From: Thermococcus sp. M36
GTDB lineage: Archaea; Methanobacteriota_B; Thermococci; Thermococcales; Thermococcaceae
Assembly: GCF_012027355.1 (NCBI RefSeq)
Contig: NZ_SNUH01000001.1
Coordinates: forward strand, 806,001-870,000
Reading direction: 5' to 3'
DNA length: 64,000 nt
Positions 11,056 to 20,017 of the stretch are shown here, piece by piece. The translations under genes were made by a program, and so were the position numbers. The notes beneath the pieces were generated by a model. It saw only the letters and a list, made by a program, of their open reading frames with translations, had not been told where the DNA came from and made no database searches. How positions within the stretch are numbered: position 1 is the stretch's first letter; every line of letters begins with the position of its first letter.

Positions 11056-11607
11056 ATGGACCTCACTAAGCTCTCCGCACGCCTGTCTCTCGCCCTGCCT
11101 CTGATATTCGTGATGGGTCTGCTGCTGGTGATGAGCCGGAACCCGTGGTTCTCCTTCACGGGGAACGCCCTCAGCGACATGGGTTCGATAAGGAACCCGG
11201 TAAACTACTACTTCAACGGCTTCCTGATGGCCTTCGCGGCCGTGGGCTTTATCGCGGCGGCCGGTGCCTTTAGAAACGGCCTGAGCTACCTGATGCCGCT
11301 CGCGATGGTATTCCTGTTCCTCGTGGGAGTCTTCCCGGAGGAGTACGCGCCCCATGCACCGTCAGCAGTACTCTTCTACGTCCTCGCACTGGCGGACATA
11401 GCCATCATCGGAATAAAACTCGGCCGTTCGGGTGCCTCTGTCGGCTACATCTGGTCCATCCTGGCCGTCTTTACGTTCGGCCTGATGCTATACCTCGTTA
11501 AGGCGAGAGTTTTCAAAGGGCTGGCGATCCCGGAGCTTGTAGGGGCTTCCACGATACTGGCGTGGTTCGTCTACGTGGGGATGCTCCAGCTCCGTTCCCA
11601 ACCTTAA
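11056..11607 (+). CDS. DUF998-like integral membrane protein
   Basis: 183 residues with about six transmembrane helices. The loop FTGNALSDMGSIRNP after helix 1 and the region GVFPEEYAPHAPSAVLFY match the pattern I recall for DUF998 membrane proteins (first-loop Asn/Asp, central HxxxA). Function unknown. It follows thiI by 9 nt with TGAGGTGAT as its ribosome site, so it is in the same transcription unit. Confidence 0.7.
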   Translation: MDLTKLSARLSLALPLIFVMGLLLVMSRNPWFSFTGNALSDMGSIRNPVNYYFNGFLMAFAAVGFIAAAGAFRNGLSYLMPLAMVFLFLVGVFPEEYAPHAPSAVLFYVLALADIAIIGIKLGRSGASVGYIWSILAVFTFGLMLYLVKARVFKGLAIPELVGASTILAWFVYVGMLQLRSQP

Positions 11608-11648
11608 GTTGAGAAAAGCTTCATATATTCTCCCCCGTTTCCCCAACC

Positions 11649-12239
11649 ATGAAGGCCGTCGCACTCCTCAGTTCTGGCATCGACTCACCGGTCGCGGTAT
11701 ACCTCATGCTCAGAAAGGGGCTGGAGGTAACACCGGTCCACTTCAGGCAGAGCTCCAGAAAGGAATCCAAGGCAATTGAGCTCTATGAGATTCTTAAGCG
11801 CTACGGGAAACTCAACGAGCCGGTAATAGTTGACGCCTACGAGGAGCAGGCGCCGGTCTTTTCAAAGCTGGCCGAGATTGGAAAGGCCAAATGGACATGC
11901 CTCTTCTGCAAGTGGACGATGGTGCGGAGGGCGTGCAGGGTTGGCCGTGAGATAGGCGCAAGGGCTATAGTAACCGGCGACTCCCTCGGTCAAGTCGCCA
12001 GCCAGACCCTCGACAACCTGATGATAATAAGCTCCGCCAGTGATCTACCAGTCATGAGGCCGCTCATAGGGATGGACAAGGAGGAGATAGTGAGGATCGC
12101 GAAGGAGATAGGGACGTTTGAGGTGAGCATCGAGCCAGAGGAGCCCTGTCCCTTCGTACCGAGGCATCCGGTGGTCAGAGGCTCTTTAGGGGAGTTCCTG
12201 AGGATAAAGGCAAAACTGGCGGAGGAAGGCCTTCTCTGA
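11649..12239 (+). CDS. stand-alone ThiI-like PP-loop ATPase
   Basis: 196 residues colinear with the catalytic half of ThiI but without a THUMP/tRNA-binding domain. The PP-loop reads LLSSGIDSPVAVYLM (second loop residue Ser instead of Gly). CLFCKWTMVRRACR near residue 78, TGDSLGQVASQTLDN and PLIGMDKEEIVRIAKEIGTFE follow. An extra Cys in EEPCPFVPRHPVVRGS sits where ThiI at 9904 has EIPFIPKHPVIRGS. A TTGAGAAAAGCTTCATATA promoter-like stretch lies upstream, so it may have its own promoter. Probably a sulfur-transfer enzyme; target unknown. Confidence 0.8.
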   Translation: MKAVALLSSGIDSPVAVYLMLRKGLEVTPVHFRQSSRKESKAIELYEILKRYGKLNEPVIVDAYEEQAPVFSKLAEIGKAKWTCLFCKWTMVRRACRVGREIGARAIVTGDSLGQVASQTLDNLMIISSASDLPVMRPLIGMDKEEIVRIAKEIGTFEVSIEPEEPCPFVPRHPVVRGSLGEFLRIKAKLAEEGLL

Positions 12240-12325
12240 TTCCTGGAGTACTCACTTTTGTGTATAACTGTTCGTTTACGGAAAGCTTTTAAGGTCTTCC
12301 ACCGAGCCCAACCCGGTGATTGCAA

Positions 12326-13223
12326 ATGAATGTGTTTAACAGCACCCTGGAGCTTTACGAGAGGTACAAGCCGACCCCCCTGGTCAGGCTCTCGGCCGAG
12401 AGGGGGGATGTATTTTGCCAAGCTAGAGTTCTTTAACCCCTTCAGCAGGAGCATCAAGGACAGAGCTGTTTTTAACATGCTTATGAAGGCCCAAGAGCGC
12501 GGGGACATCAACGGCACGGCCCTTTTTGAAGCCACGTCCGGCAATGTGGGCATCTCTATGGCGGCACTCAGCAACGTCTTTGGGGTGAAGTTCAGGGCGT
12601 ACCTGCCCAAACCGACGCCCAAAGCGACGCAGGTTCTCCTGAGGGTTCTTGGTGCAGAGGTCGTCATGACCGAGTTTGAGACAATAGACCCCTCTATGGT
12701 TCGCTACGTCCAGGAAGAGGCCAGGAAGGCAGGAGCCGTGAACCTGAACCAGTTCGAAAACGACGACAACTTCGACGCCCACTACCGCTTCACTGCAAGG
12801 GAGATAGACGAGCAGCTGAAGAGCATAGGCAGAACCCCCGACATCATCATAGCCGGCATAGGGACGTCCGGACACATAGCCGGGCTCGCCAAGTACTTCA
12901 AGGAGCGCTACGACACCAAGGTAGTCGGCGTTGTCCCTGCGAAGGGCGAGAAGATCCCCGGAATCAAGCGCCTTGAGACGAGGCCCAAGTGGTACTTTGA
13001 GGTCGAGGTGGACAGGGTCGTGGAGGTAACGAGGAAGGAGGCCGTGGAGGGCGCCGTCCGTGTCGCCAGGAGCGACGGCCTGCTCATAGGTCTGAGCTCA
13101 GGGGCAGTTGTAAAGGCCTACGAGGAGGTCTCTGGAGAGTTTGGAGAGGGTACCTACGTCCTGGTCTTCCCGGACGACGGGTTTAAATACGTGGAGGTCT
13201 TTGAGAGCTACCTGGGGATGTGA
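12326..13223 (+). pseudogene. cysteine synthase-like PLP enzyme, frameshifted at a G6 run
   Basis: Fold type II PLP enzyme related to O-acetyl/phosphoserine sulfhydrylase, about 299 residues if repaired. The N-terminus starts at ATG 12326 (MNVFNSTLELYERYKPTPLV) after GGTGAT. The frame then changes within six G at 12402-12407; removing one G joins LSAERG to MYFAKLEFFNPFSRSIKDRA. PLP-lysine motif NPFSRSIKDRA, ATSGNVGISMAA, GTSGHIAGLAKYF and GLSSGAVVKAYEE are all intact downstream. Either a real inactivating frameshift or a sequencing error in the homopolymer. A GCTTTTAAGG TATA box lies upstream. Confidence 0.85.
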
Positions 13224-13227
13224 TGCC

Positions 13228-13560
13228 ATGAAGCCCCTCCGGCTCGCCACCTTCCTTCTTTCCATAAACGGGCTCATGCTCCTCTACTACGCCTACTCCT
13301 GGAGCTCAGCGGTGTACCTTACCTTCGCCCTGCTGAGCCTCGTCCTGGCCTACGGGGTCAGAAGGGAAAACAGGACGGCCATCAAGGCGGCGCTCATCTA
13401 TTCCGGGGCAAGCTTCTTCCTCGCCCTGCTTTTCCTCATCGCAGGGAACCTCTACTCTGCGGTGGATACAGCGGTGAACTTCTTCATACTGCACGACATC
13501 CTGGACTACATAAAGGAAGCCGCCGGCCCGGAAGAGGGGACTGAAAGGGAGAACGGTTAA
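13228..13560 (+). CDS. small three-helix membrane protein
   Basis: 110 residues from ATG 13228, 4 nt after the cysteine-synthase-like gene, so probably co-transcribed. Three or four hydrophobic helices are visible (LATFLLSINGLMLLYYAY, AVYLTFALLSLVLAY, AALIYSGASFFLALLFLIAG) and a charged C-terminal tail. No family recognised. Confidence 0.65.
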   Translation: MKPLRLATFLLSINGLMLLYYAYSWSSAVYLTFALLSLVLAYGVRRENRTAIKAALIYSGASFFLALLFLIAGNLYSAVDTAVNFFILHDILDYIKEAAGPEEGTERENG

Positions 13561-13581
13561 CCCTGACGTAGATTCAGGGTT
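13559..13581. terminator. stem-loop after the small membrane gene
   Basis: Perfect 8-bp inverted repeat AACCCTGA / TCAGGGTT with a 7-nt loop, starting at the stop codon and followed by TTATTTTGG. It could end the upstream transcript or be an operator for the DUF257 genes; the sequence does not decide. Confidence 0.5.
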
Positions 13582-13640
13582 ATTTTGGCCAACAGAACGG
13601 TTTTAAGGTTGAATATCGAAAATGCCATGGGGGGTTGAAG

Positions 13641-14342
13641 ATGCATGAACTCATTGAGAGCCTTGTGTTCGATTACGCTGACATGATACGGCCGGGGGAG
13701 CTCGTCCTTGTCGAGTACACCTCTAGGGAGCCCGTGTATCTGCTCTTTCAAATCATCACAGAGTACGCGAGAAGCAGGAACGTGCCCCTCATCGTGGTGG
13801 ACATCCTCGACGGTCTCCATGTCATGAAGAGCCAGCTCAGGTTCGCCGGGATTGACACGTCTCCCATCGATGAAATTCCTGTTCTCAAGGTCGGGGGGAA
13901 AGTTGACACCGGCAGGGTGTTCTCAAAGGTGGAGGAGACGGCCGAGATTGCAGTATTCAAAAGGCAGTTCATGAACGCACTCAAGAGGATACGCGAGGAG
14001 TTCGGTGACATCCCGTTCATACGGATCGTCGTTGGAACCTCTGAACTGCTCCAGCTGCTTGAGAGGGATCCCCCTAAGATGGAGGAGTTCTTCGCGGGCC
14101 TTATCCGCCCCCTCGTCGGGAACCCCTACACCAGGGGCGTGGTCTTCATAAACCGAAAGAGGGTCTGCAGCAGGGGACTGAAAGAGGCCGAGGAGATATC
14201 AACCCGCGTGCTAGAAACTAGGGCAGAGTGCGGCAAGCTCACGATAAGGGTTGTTAAGTCCATATACTTCGAAGAGTACAAGGCGGAGGTTCAGCTCGAT
14301 CCGTGCACGCTCCGGGAGCGCCTGGCATCGGGAGGTGAGTGA
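13641..14342 (+). CDS. DUF257 family protein (first copy)
   Basis: 233 residues of the Thermococcales-restricted DUF257 family, function unknown. ATG 13641 is preferred over TTG 13635. The N-terminal block RPGELVLVEYTSREPVYLLFQII is laid out like the strand/P-loop/helix of KaiC or FlaH RecA-like domains, but no GxxxxGK[TS] is present, so ATP binding is doubtful. IIVVDILDGLHVMKSQLRFAGI and later VVFINRKRVCSRGLKEAEEI follow. The downstream paralogue is translationally close. A RecA-like fold is my inference. Confidence 0.75.
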   Translation: MHELIESLVFDYADMIRPGELVLVEYTSREPVYLLFQIITEYARSRNVPLIVVDILDGLHVMKSQLRFAGIDTSPIDEIPVLKVGGKVDTGRVFSKVEETAEIAVFKRQFMNALKRIREEFGDIPFIRIVVGTSELLQLLERDPPKMEEFFAGLIRPLVGNPYTRGVVFINRKRVCSRGLKEAEEISTRVLETRAECGKLTIRVVKSIYFEEYKAEVQLDPCTLRERLASGGE

Positions 14343-14343
14343 T

Positions 14344-15039
14344 TTGGTCATAAAGAGAAGCGTGCCTGAAGCCGTTGAGAGCATCAGGGGCATCGAACCG
14401 GGGGAGGCCGTCGTCGTGGAGTACACCTCTCGCGACCCGGTTCACCTGGCGGTTTCACTGCCCCTCATGATGGCAGAAGGGGGAGTGAAGGTCGTTGTCA
14501 ACGACGTCCTGGACCAGCTCCACGTAATCCGCGCCCACCTGAGGATACTCGGAATCCGGACAGACTGGATGGACAGTCTGCCTGTCATCAAGTTCGGAGG
14601 AACGCTACCCGTTGGAAACGTCATCAAGAGGATAAGCATACTGAAACCCGCCCCCGTCTGGAGCAGGGAGTACGAGAACACACTGGCCAGTATCCCCGGA
14701 TTGAAGCTGATAGTAACGCTGGGCATTGAGAAGATGATAAACGTCAGATCCGACCTCCCGGCATCAACAGTGTGCCGCACGACAGGCGCCTCCTCCCTCG
14801 GGGCGGAGGACAAGATAAAGGTGACTTTCGTCAACAAGGATCTCCTGGGTGAGAGCACCCTGGAAGACATAAGGGAGCTGGCAACCAGGGTGTTCCGGCT
14901 GGAGTTCCAGGACGCAAGGCTGATCTTGGAGGTCATAAAATCCCCGTACATGAAGAACTACGGAAAAAGGTTCTCCGTAGAAGCTGAGGACCTCGTAAAA
15001 TACCTACAGGCCGCCGCCGGTGATTACCTCCCCAGGTAG
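14344..15039 (+). CDS. DUF257 family protein (second copy)
   Basis: About 231 residues, paralogous to the preceding gene: PGEAVVVEYTSRDPVHLAV, VVVNDVLDQLHVIRAHLRIL and PVIKFGG align with the first copy. The start is most likely TTG 14344, because GGAGGTGA ends 5 nt upstream; GTG 14335 would overlap the ribosome site. As in the first copy, the P-loop position has EYTSRDP rather than a Walker A. A tandem duplication expressed as one unit. Confidence 0.75.
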   Translation: MVIKRSVPEAVESIRGIEPGEAVVVEYTSRDPVHLAVSLPLMMAEGGVKVVVNDVLDQLHVIRAHLRILGIRTDWMDSLPVIKFGGTLPVGNVIKRISILKPAPVWSREYENTLASIPGLKLIVTLGIEKMINVRSDLPASTVCRTTGASSLGAEDKIKVTFVNKDLLGESTLEDIRELATRVFRLEFQDARLILEVIKSPYMKNYGKRFSVEAEDLVKYLQAAAGDYLPR

Positions 15040-15090
15040 CCGGCCCGGCCGGTGCTTCTTTTTCAGATGAAGGTGAAAAGAGAAAAGCCC

Positions 15091-15807
15091 TCACTGGGGC
15101 GCCTTTACGATTATCCTTGCGTCGACTATGACGGCTCCCTCGCCCTCGTTGTACACGAAGACGGGGTTGAGATCCATCTCCTTGATGTAGTCCCTGAGGT
15201 CGTCAACGAGCTCGCTGACCTTGAGGAGGAGGTTCACTATCGCGTCTATGTCCGCCGGCTCCTCACCGCGCGCTCCCGCTAAAATCGGGTAGCTCTTTAT
15301 CTCCTGAATCATCTTCCTGGCGTCGCGCTCGGTTATCGGAATTATGCGGAAGGTAACGTCCTTGAGAACTTCGACGAAGATGCCGCCGAGGCCGAACATA
15401 AGTGCATGTCCAAACTGCGGGTCTTCCGTAACTCCGATGATTACCTCCCTGCCGACCTTGAGCATCGGGGCTATGAGGACACCGAGTATCTCGGCGTCTG
15501 GGCGGTATTTGCGCGCGTTCTCGTGGATAAGCTCCCACTTCTCCTTGAGCTCTTCCGGTGTCTTTATGTTGAGGAGAACCACCTTGGCGTCGCTCTTGTG
15601 GAGAATCTGCGGCGACATGAGCTTCATTGCAACAGGGTAGCCGATCTCCTCGGCGTACCGGAGGGCTTCATCAAGCGTCTTTGCGAGCTTCTCCTCCGGA
15701 ACCGGGAGGCCGTACGCTCTGAGAACCTGCTTTGCCTCGTACTCCACAAGGGCCGTCCTCCCAGAGGCCAGAACTTCCTTAATAACTTTGAGGGCTTCCT
15801 CCTTCAT
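15091..15807 (-). CDS. ADP-forming acyl-CoA synthetase, beta subunit
   Basis: Small subunit of NDP-forming acetyl/acyl-CoA synthetase, which turns acyl-CoA, ADP and phosphate into acid, CoA and ATP. This is the energy-yielding last step of peptide or sugar fermentation. 238 residues of the ATP-grasp type: YEAKQVLRAYGLPVPEEKLA, GYPVAMKLMSPQILHKSDAKVV (phosphohistidine and nucleotide site), GVTEDPQFGHALMFGLGGIFVEVLKDV, and C-terminal MDLNPVFVY. It lies 26 nt downstream of the alpha gene, an adjacency that is not universal for these subunits in Thermococcales. Substrate preference cannot be read. Confidence 0.9.
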   Translation of the reverse strand: MKEEALKVIKEVLASGRTALVEYEAKQVLRAYGLPVPEEKLAKTLDEALRYAEEIGYPVAMKLMSPQILHKSDAKVVLLNIKTPEELKEKWELIHENARKYRPDAEILGVLIAPMLKVGREVIIGVTEDPQFGHALMFGLGGIFVEVLKDVTFRIIPITERDARKMIQEIKSYPILAGARGEEPADIDAIVNLLLKVSELVDDLRDYIKEMDLNPVFVYNEGEGAVIVDARIIVKAPQ

Positions 15808-15833
15808 GGTACCACCACCGAAAAGTTAAGGGG

Positions 15834-17252
15834 CTAGGCGCCCCTCCTGAGGTATTCAGCATACCTGACGAGGCCCGCCAAAGCGCGGACACCCCTTTCA
15901 GGGGTCGGGTAAACGGGAACGCCCCTCTCCTCAAGGATGCGGGCGTAGTGATCGGTCTTCTTGCCGCCCATGGCGACGGCAACTATCGGCTTGTCGCTCT
16001 TCTTCTGGTACTCGGCGAGGATGTCGATAATCTTCTCCTCTTCAAGGAGCGGAACCTGGAAGAGGACTATGACGAGGATTGCATCAACGTTCGGGTCGTT
16101 CACGAAGCCCTCGATGGCTATCCTGTACCTCTCGGCGTCGGTGTCGCCGACAACGTCGGTCGGGTTGCCAGGAACCGCGTGCGGCGGGAAGTTCTCCCTG
16201 AGGAACTTGATGGTATCCTCGCTGAGATCGGCCATTTTGAGTCCGAACTTGGCAACAGCGTCACTCGCCATGACGCCAGCGCCGCCACCGTCGGTGATTA
16301 TTCCTATCCTGTCACCCCTCGGCAGCTTGTCCTTGAGGGCGGCAAAGGCCTTGGCGAGGTCGAACATGTGCTCGAAGTCCTCGGCGCGGATTATTCCGGT
16401 CTGCTTGAAGACGGCGTCGTAAATCGTGTCCGCCCCAGCGAGTGAACCGGTGTGGCTCGATGCGGCCTTAGCGCCGTACTCCGTCCTTCCGCTCTTGAGG
16501 GCTATGACCGGCTTGACCAGGGTTATCCTCCTGGCGGCCTCTATGAACTTCCTCCCGTCCTTGACGCCCTCAATGTAGAATGTGACGACTTTTATCGAGT
16601 CGTCGTGGATGAAGTAATCCATGAGATCTGCGTCGTCAACGTCGAGCTTGTTGCCATAGCTGACCATCTTGCCTATCCCGATGTCTGCCATCGCTGCCCA
16701 GTCGAGCATCGCAGCTGCAAAGGCACCGCTCTGGCTGACGAAGGCTATCGGCCCGCTCTTGGGCCTGTCCATCTTGTTCTCCGGCAGGAAGACGGTGTCA
16801 ACGCCGGTGTCAGGGACGTAAACACCGACGCAGTTGGGACCGATGACCCTTATGCCGTTCTCCCTCGCTATCTCAAGTATCTCGCGCTCCAGCTTCTTCC
16901 CTTCCTCACCGAGCTCACCGAAGCCACCGGTGATGATGATGACGGACTTTATTCCCTTCTTCGCTATCTGCCTCATTGTATCTGGAACGAACGGGGCCGG
17001 AATCGAGATGACCGCCAGATCAGTGTCCTCAGGGAGCTCCTCAACGCTCTTGTAGACCCTATAACCGTCAATCTCGTCGAGCTTGGGGTTCACAGGGTAG
17101 ATGTTGCCCTTGAAGATCCCGCGCTCCCTGTTCATCCTGAAGTTCTCAAAGATGACGTTCCCGACCTTACCCTTTTTGTTGGTTGCACCGATGATAGCGA
17201 CCGCCTTGGGGTTAAAAAAAGGCCTCATTTCCTCCACTATCCTTTCCGCCAT
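15834..17252 (-). CDS. ADP-forming acyl-CoA synthetase, alpha subunit
   Basis: Large subunit partner of the beta gene, 472 residues from ATG 17252 (GGAGGGAT upstream); the frame is open to 17339 but lacks similarity there. A CoA-binding Rossmann domain (FFNPKAVAIIGATNKKGKVG), a flavodoxin-like part (IIGPNCVGVYVP, FVSQSGAFAAAMLDWA), and the phosphorylated His in ASSHTGSLAGADTIY near residue 255 are visible. IITDGGGAGVMASDAV and NPTDVVGDTDAERY follow. Forms an alpha2beta2 enzyme in the family. A second, solitary alpha-type gene is at 52022. Confidence 0.92.
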   Translation of the reverse strand: MAERIVEEMRPFFNPKAVAIIGATNKKGKVGNVIFENFRMNRERGIFKGNIYPVNPKLDEIDGYRVYKSVEELPEDTDLAVISIPAPFVPDTMRQIAKKGIKSVIIITGGFGELGEEGKKLEREILEIARENGIRVIGPNCVGVYVPDTGVDTVFLPENKMDRPKSGPIAFVSQSGAFAAAMLDWAAMADIGIGKMVSYGNKLDVDDADLMDYFIHDDSIKVVTFYIEGVKDGRKFIEAARRITLVKPVIALKSGRTEYGAKAASSHTGSLAGADTIYDAVFKQTGIIRAEDFEHMFDLAKAFAALKDKLPRGDRIGIITDGGGAGVMASDAVAKFGLKMADLSEDTIKFLRENFPPHAVPGNPTDVVGDTDAERYRIAIEGFVNDPNVDAILVIVLFQVPLLEEEKIIDILAEYQKKSDKPIVAVAMGGKKTDHYARILEERGVPVYPTPERGVRALAGLVRYAEYLRRGA

Positions 17253-17352
17253 TGGTATCCCTCCGCCAGAAACTGTTTCTCGCAGAAAGTTCATTCCGGA
17301 TGTATAAAAGAGTTGCGTTTTGTAAAAACTGGACGCCAATGGACTGAAAAGT

Positions 17353-18123
17353 TCACCAGTGTAAGTTTTTCAAAAATTCGAGGCTTTTCCTGGCAGATTC
17401 CACCGACCTGACCTCCAGGGCCATAGCCACACCGGACAGCTTGGGAAGAACCTCTCCCCACGGCACTGTGCCCTCCCCGAGGGCCAGGTGCTCGTCAGCC
17501 GCTCCGGAGTTGTCGTGGAGATGCACGTGCACTATCCTGTCCCGAAACATCCGGAGAAAGCCATCAAAACCGCCCCCCGCGGTGTTCAGGTGGCCGAGGT
17601 CAAAGGTCACGCCCACCTCCAGCCCGTCCACCAGCTCAAGCAGTCTTCCGGCGGTCTGGGCGTCCAGTATCGGAAAGCGGGGCATGTTCTCCACGCCCAC
17701 GGCGACACCGTACTCCACGCCCCATTCAGCTACCCTCCGGAGGGACCGCCTGTGAATGTCGAGGTACCTCTCCCTGTTCCTGATACTGACCGGGGAGCAG
17801 TGGCCGGGATGGACTGTAACAGACACCGCATCGAGCTCTGCGGCGAGCCGGACGGTCTCACGTATTATTTCCAGAGACGCCCTCCTTATCCTGTCATTGA
17901 AGGACGCGATGTTGATGTCGCTGAAGGGCGCATGGACGGTGATCTTCATCCCGTACGAGTCCGCCACCTCCCTGAACGAGTTCACGGTCTCCCCCGTCAG
18001 GTAGTGGGGCCACTCGCTCACCACTTCTATGAAATCGAACCCGAGCCTCTTGGCCCGCTCCACCCACCGCTCAAAGCCCTTAAGGCTCCCCTCACCGTAC
18101 GCCGTCATGGATAGGCCGAGCAT
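17353..18123 (-). CDS. TIM-barrel sugar isomerase/AP-endonuclease-like protein
   Basis: 256 residues of the xylose isomerase-like TIM-barrel superfamily (AP endonuclease IV, IolE and similar). Metal ligands appear in order along the barrel: Glu in FIEVVSEWPHY, His in ITVHAPFSD, VTVHPGHCSP, Glu in VGVENMPRFP, Asp/His in TFDLGHLNTAG, HVHLHDNSG and the final Glu in MALEVRSVES. The 30 residues around HPGH and HLHDN fit a divalent-metal centre. Whether it acts on a sugar, a hydroxypyruvate or DNA is open. Its 5' end is 1 nt from the permease gene on the same strand. Confidence 0.82.
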   Translation of the reverse strand: MLGLSMTAYGEGSLKGFERWVERAKRLGFDFIEVVSEWPHYLTGETVNSFREVADSYGMKITVHAPFSDINIASFNDRIRRASLEIIRETVRLAAELDAVSVTVHPGHCSPVSIRNRERYLDIHRRSLRRVAEWGVEYGVAVGVENMPRFPILDAQTAGRLLELVDGLEVGVTFDLGHLNTAGGGFDGFLRMFRDRIVHVHLHDNSGAADEHLALGEGTVPWGEVLPKLSGVAMALEVRSVESARKSLEFLKNLHW

Positions 18124-18124
18124 A

Positions 18125-19294
18125 TCAACCCACCATCATCTTCGCTATTATGACGACGTAAATCGTCCCGAATATATCGCTGTTGTTCGAGATGAGAGGG
18201 ATGGCCACGCTGTCGGGGTCTATGTCCCTCTGGAAGAGGAAGTAAGAGATCGTGTAGGAGTACAGCATTATAAAGAGCACCATGAGGGGGTAGCTAATAA
18301 CGAGCGGATAAAAGGGGCCGATTCGGACGCCCGCTACCAGGTACGCTATAACAGCGCCGAAAACGTTTATCAGGACGCCCACGATGGGCGCAGTCAGGAG
18401 GAGAGATGCCATCTCCATGAACGGCTCCTTCGAGAGGTAGCCCTCCACCTCACCGAGGTGGAGCGCTGTTGAAGTCTTCGCCGCTATTATTGAGCCGTAG
18501 TTCCCGAAGGAGCTCAGGATAGAGGGGTACGCAAACCCGAGGAGTACAGAGGCGCTTATAAGTCCGCTGAAGCGCTGGAGGGTGAAGCCAGAGACCAGGG
18601 AAAGAAGGGCCAGGGCAGTCACAGTCGTGAAGAGCTCCCGGAACTCCAGAACCTCCGCCTTTCTCACCCTGGAGACCATGATCAGAAGGAGAAACACCGC
18701 AATCAGGGCCGCATTTCCAAGCCAGAACGCCCTCCTCGAGGCCTCTATCAGGAGGATGAAGGATATGAGGGAAGGTATAGTCAGCAGGTCTCCAACAGAG
18801 GCCACAAGGGGCGCGGCCATGCTGTCCGGGTCAACGTCCCTCCTGAACGCGAATATCGTCACAAAGCCTGTGAAGTAGCCGAGGATGATTGACACCAGGA
18901 TGGTCGAACTGACGACTATGAGGAGGATGTCAAGGGCGTGGTACCTTATCCCCTGTATCACGCCAACGGCCCACAGGACGGTCACGGGAATCAGGGAGAG
19001 CATCATCGCGATAACTATGTTCTTCAGAACCTTTTTCTCTCTCAGGGACGGCTCAAGGTCACCGAGGTACAGCATCGTGGAGAAGCGGGACGCCATCGAG
19101 CCGAAGACGTTTCCGCGCAGGCCCATCATACCCGGAAGGATTATCAGGAGCCCTGGATACTCCCGGCTGATCTTGTCCAGGTACTTACCCAGAAACGTGC
19201 CGCCGAAGAACCCTATGACCAGTGAAATGACCAGCGACGGCAGCGAAACCCTGTAGGCGTGCTTCACCCGCCCCATGAATTCCTGAACCGTCAC
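18125..19294 (-). CDS. MgtE-like divalent cation permease with two tandem domains
   Basis: About 389 residues, roughly ten membrane helices, built from two repeats of the MgtE/SLC41 membrane domain. The ion-site motif occurs twice: FRRDVDPDSMAAPLVASVGD near residue 155 and FQRDIDPDSVAIPLISNNSD near residue 365. There are no N-terminal CBS or MgtE-N regulatory domains (COG1824-like). Start uncertain: GTG 19294 has GAGTGA 5 nt upstream, but ATG 19300 and ATG 19315 are in frame. It is divergent from two PhoU/TrkA-C genes, the expected cytosolic partners. Magnesium is the likeliest substrate by family only. Confidence 0.85.
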   Translation of the reverse strand: MTVQEFMGRVKHAYRVSLPSLVISLVIGFFGGTFLGKYLDKISREYPGLLIILPGMMGLRGNVFGSMASRFSTMLYLGDLEPSLREKKVLKNIVIAMMLSLIPVTVLWAVGVIQGIRYHALDILLIVVSSTILVSIILGYFTGFVTIFAFRRDVDPDSMAAPLVASVGDLLTIPSLISFILLIEASRRAFWLGNAALIAVFLLLIMVSRVRKAEVLEFRELFTTVTALALLSLVSGFTLQRFSGLISASVLLGFAYPSILSSFGNYGSIIAAKTSTALHLGEVEGYLSKEPFMEMASLLLTAPIVGVLINVFGAVIAYLVAGVRIGPFYPLVISYPLMVLFIMLYSYTISYFLFQRDIDPDSVAIPLISNNSDIFGTIYVVIIAKMMVG

Positions 19295-19408
19295 TGCCAT
19301 CACTCTCCATGCCATTCACCCCACAAACGTTCGCTCCGGTGGTATTAAACTTTTCGAGGCCGAAAACTAAATAAGATTTCCCATCCTTCTCCCATCGGTG
19401 AGAGCTGG

Positions 19409-20017
19409 GTGGAAGTGTGGGACGAAATCGAGGTTCCAAAAAACGTCAAGGACATTTTTGTTGAAATGAAGAACACCGCAGAGCTGATGGTTGACCTCGC
19501 GTACTCCTCAGTGCTCTTTCAGGAGAAAGAAATCGCTGAGGAGGTTCTTGAACTTGAGGAGTACTTGGACCTGCTCAACTACCACCTCATGGTTCACGCG
19601 GTTCTCGCGGCGAGGAAACCCAAGGAGGCGGAGCAGATAACGTCCATCCTCCACATGGCGCACGCCATAGACGACATGTCCAACGCGGCCGCTGACCTGG
19701 CGAAGATGGTTCTTGAGGATGTGGAGCTCCACCCAGTGATAACTGAGGCCATCCTCGGCAGCGAGGAAATAATAGGTAAAATCTACGTCTCGGCGGACTC
19801 ACTGCTCGTCGGCAGGACTCTTGAGGAGCTCGATCTCGCAACCAACACCGGCGTGTGGATAATAGCCGTGAGGCGGGGCAAGAGGTGGATCTTCGACCCC
19901 GACGGGGACTTCAAGATATTCCCCGGCGACATACTCATCGGGAGGGGTACCAACACCTCGATAGACTACCTCAAGGAGGTAGCCAGGGGCAACATAAAGG
20001 TGATGGGCAATGAGTGA
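19409..20017 (+). CDS. PhoU/TrkA-C domain regulatory protein (first copy)
   Basis: 202 residues (GTG 19409) with two parts: an all-helical PhoU-like domain (about 10-115; MKNTAELMVDLAYSSVLFQE, HAIDDMSNAAADLAKMVL) and a C-terminal RCK_C/TrkA-C domain (about 120-195; SLLVGRTLEELDLATNTGVW, FPGDILIGRGTNTSIDYL). RCK_C domains bind small ligands and gate cation channels or transporters. The MgtE-like permease starts about 115 bp away on the other strand. I infer that the pair regulates it. It overlaps the next gene by 8 nt. Confidence 0.85.
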   Translation: MEVWDEIEVPKNVKDIFVEMKNTAELMVDLAYSSVLFQEKEIAEEVLELEEYLDLLNYHLMVHAVLAARKPKEAEQITSILHMAHAIDDMSNAAADLAKMVLEDVELHPVITEAILGSEEIIGKIYVSADSLLVGRTLEELDLATNTGVWIIAVRRGKRWIFDPDGDFKIFPGDILIGRGTNTSIDYLKEVARGNIKVMGNE

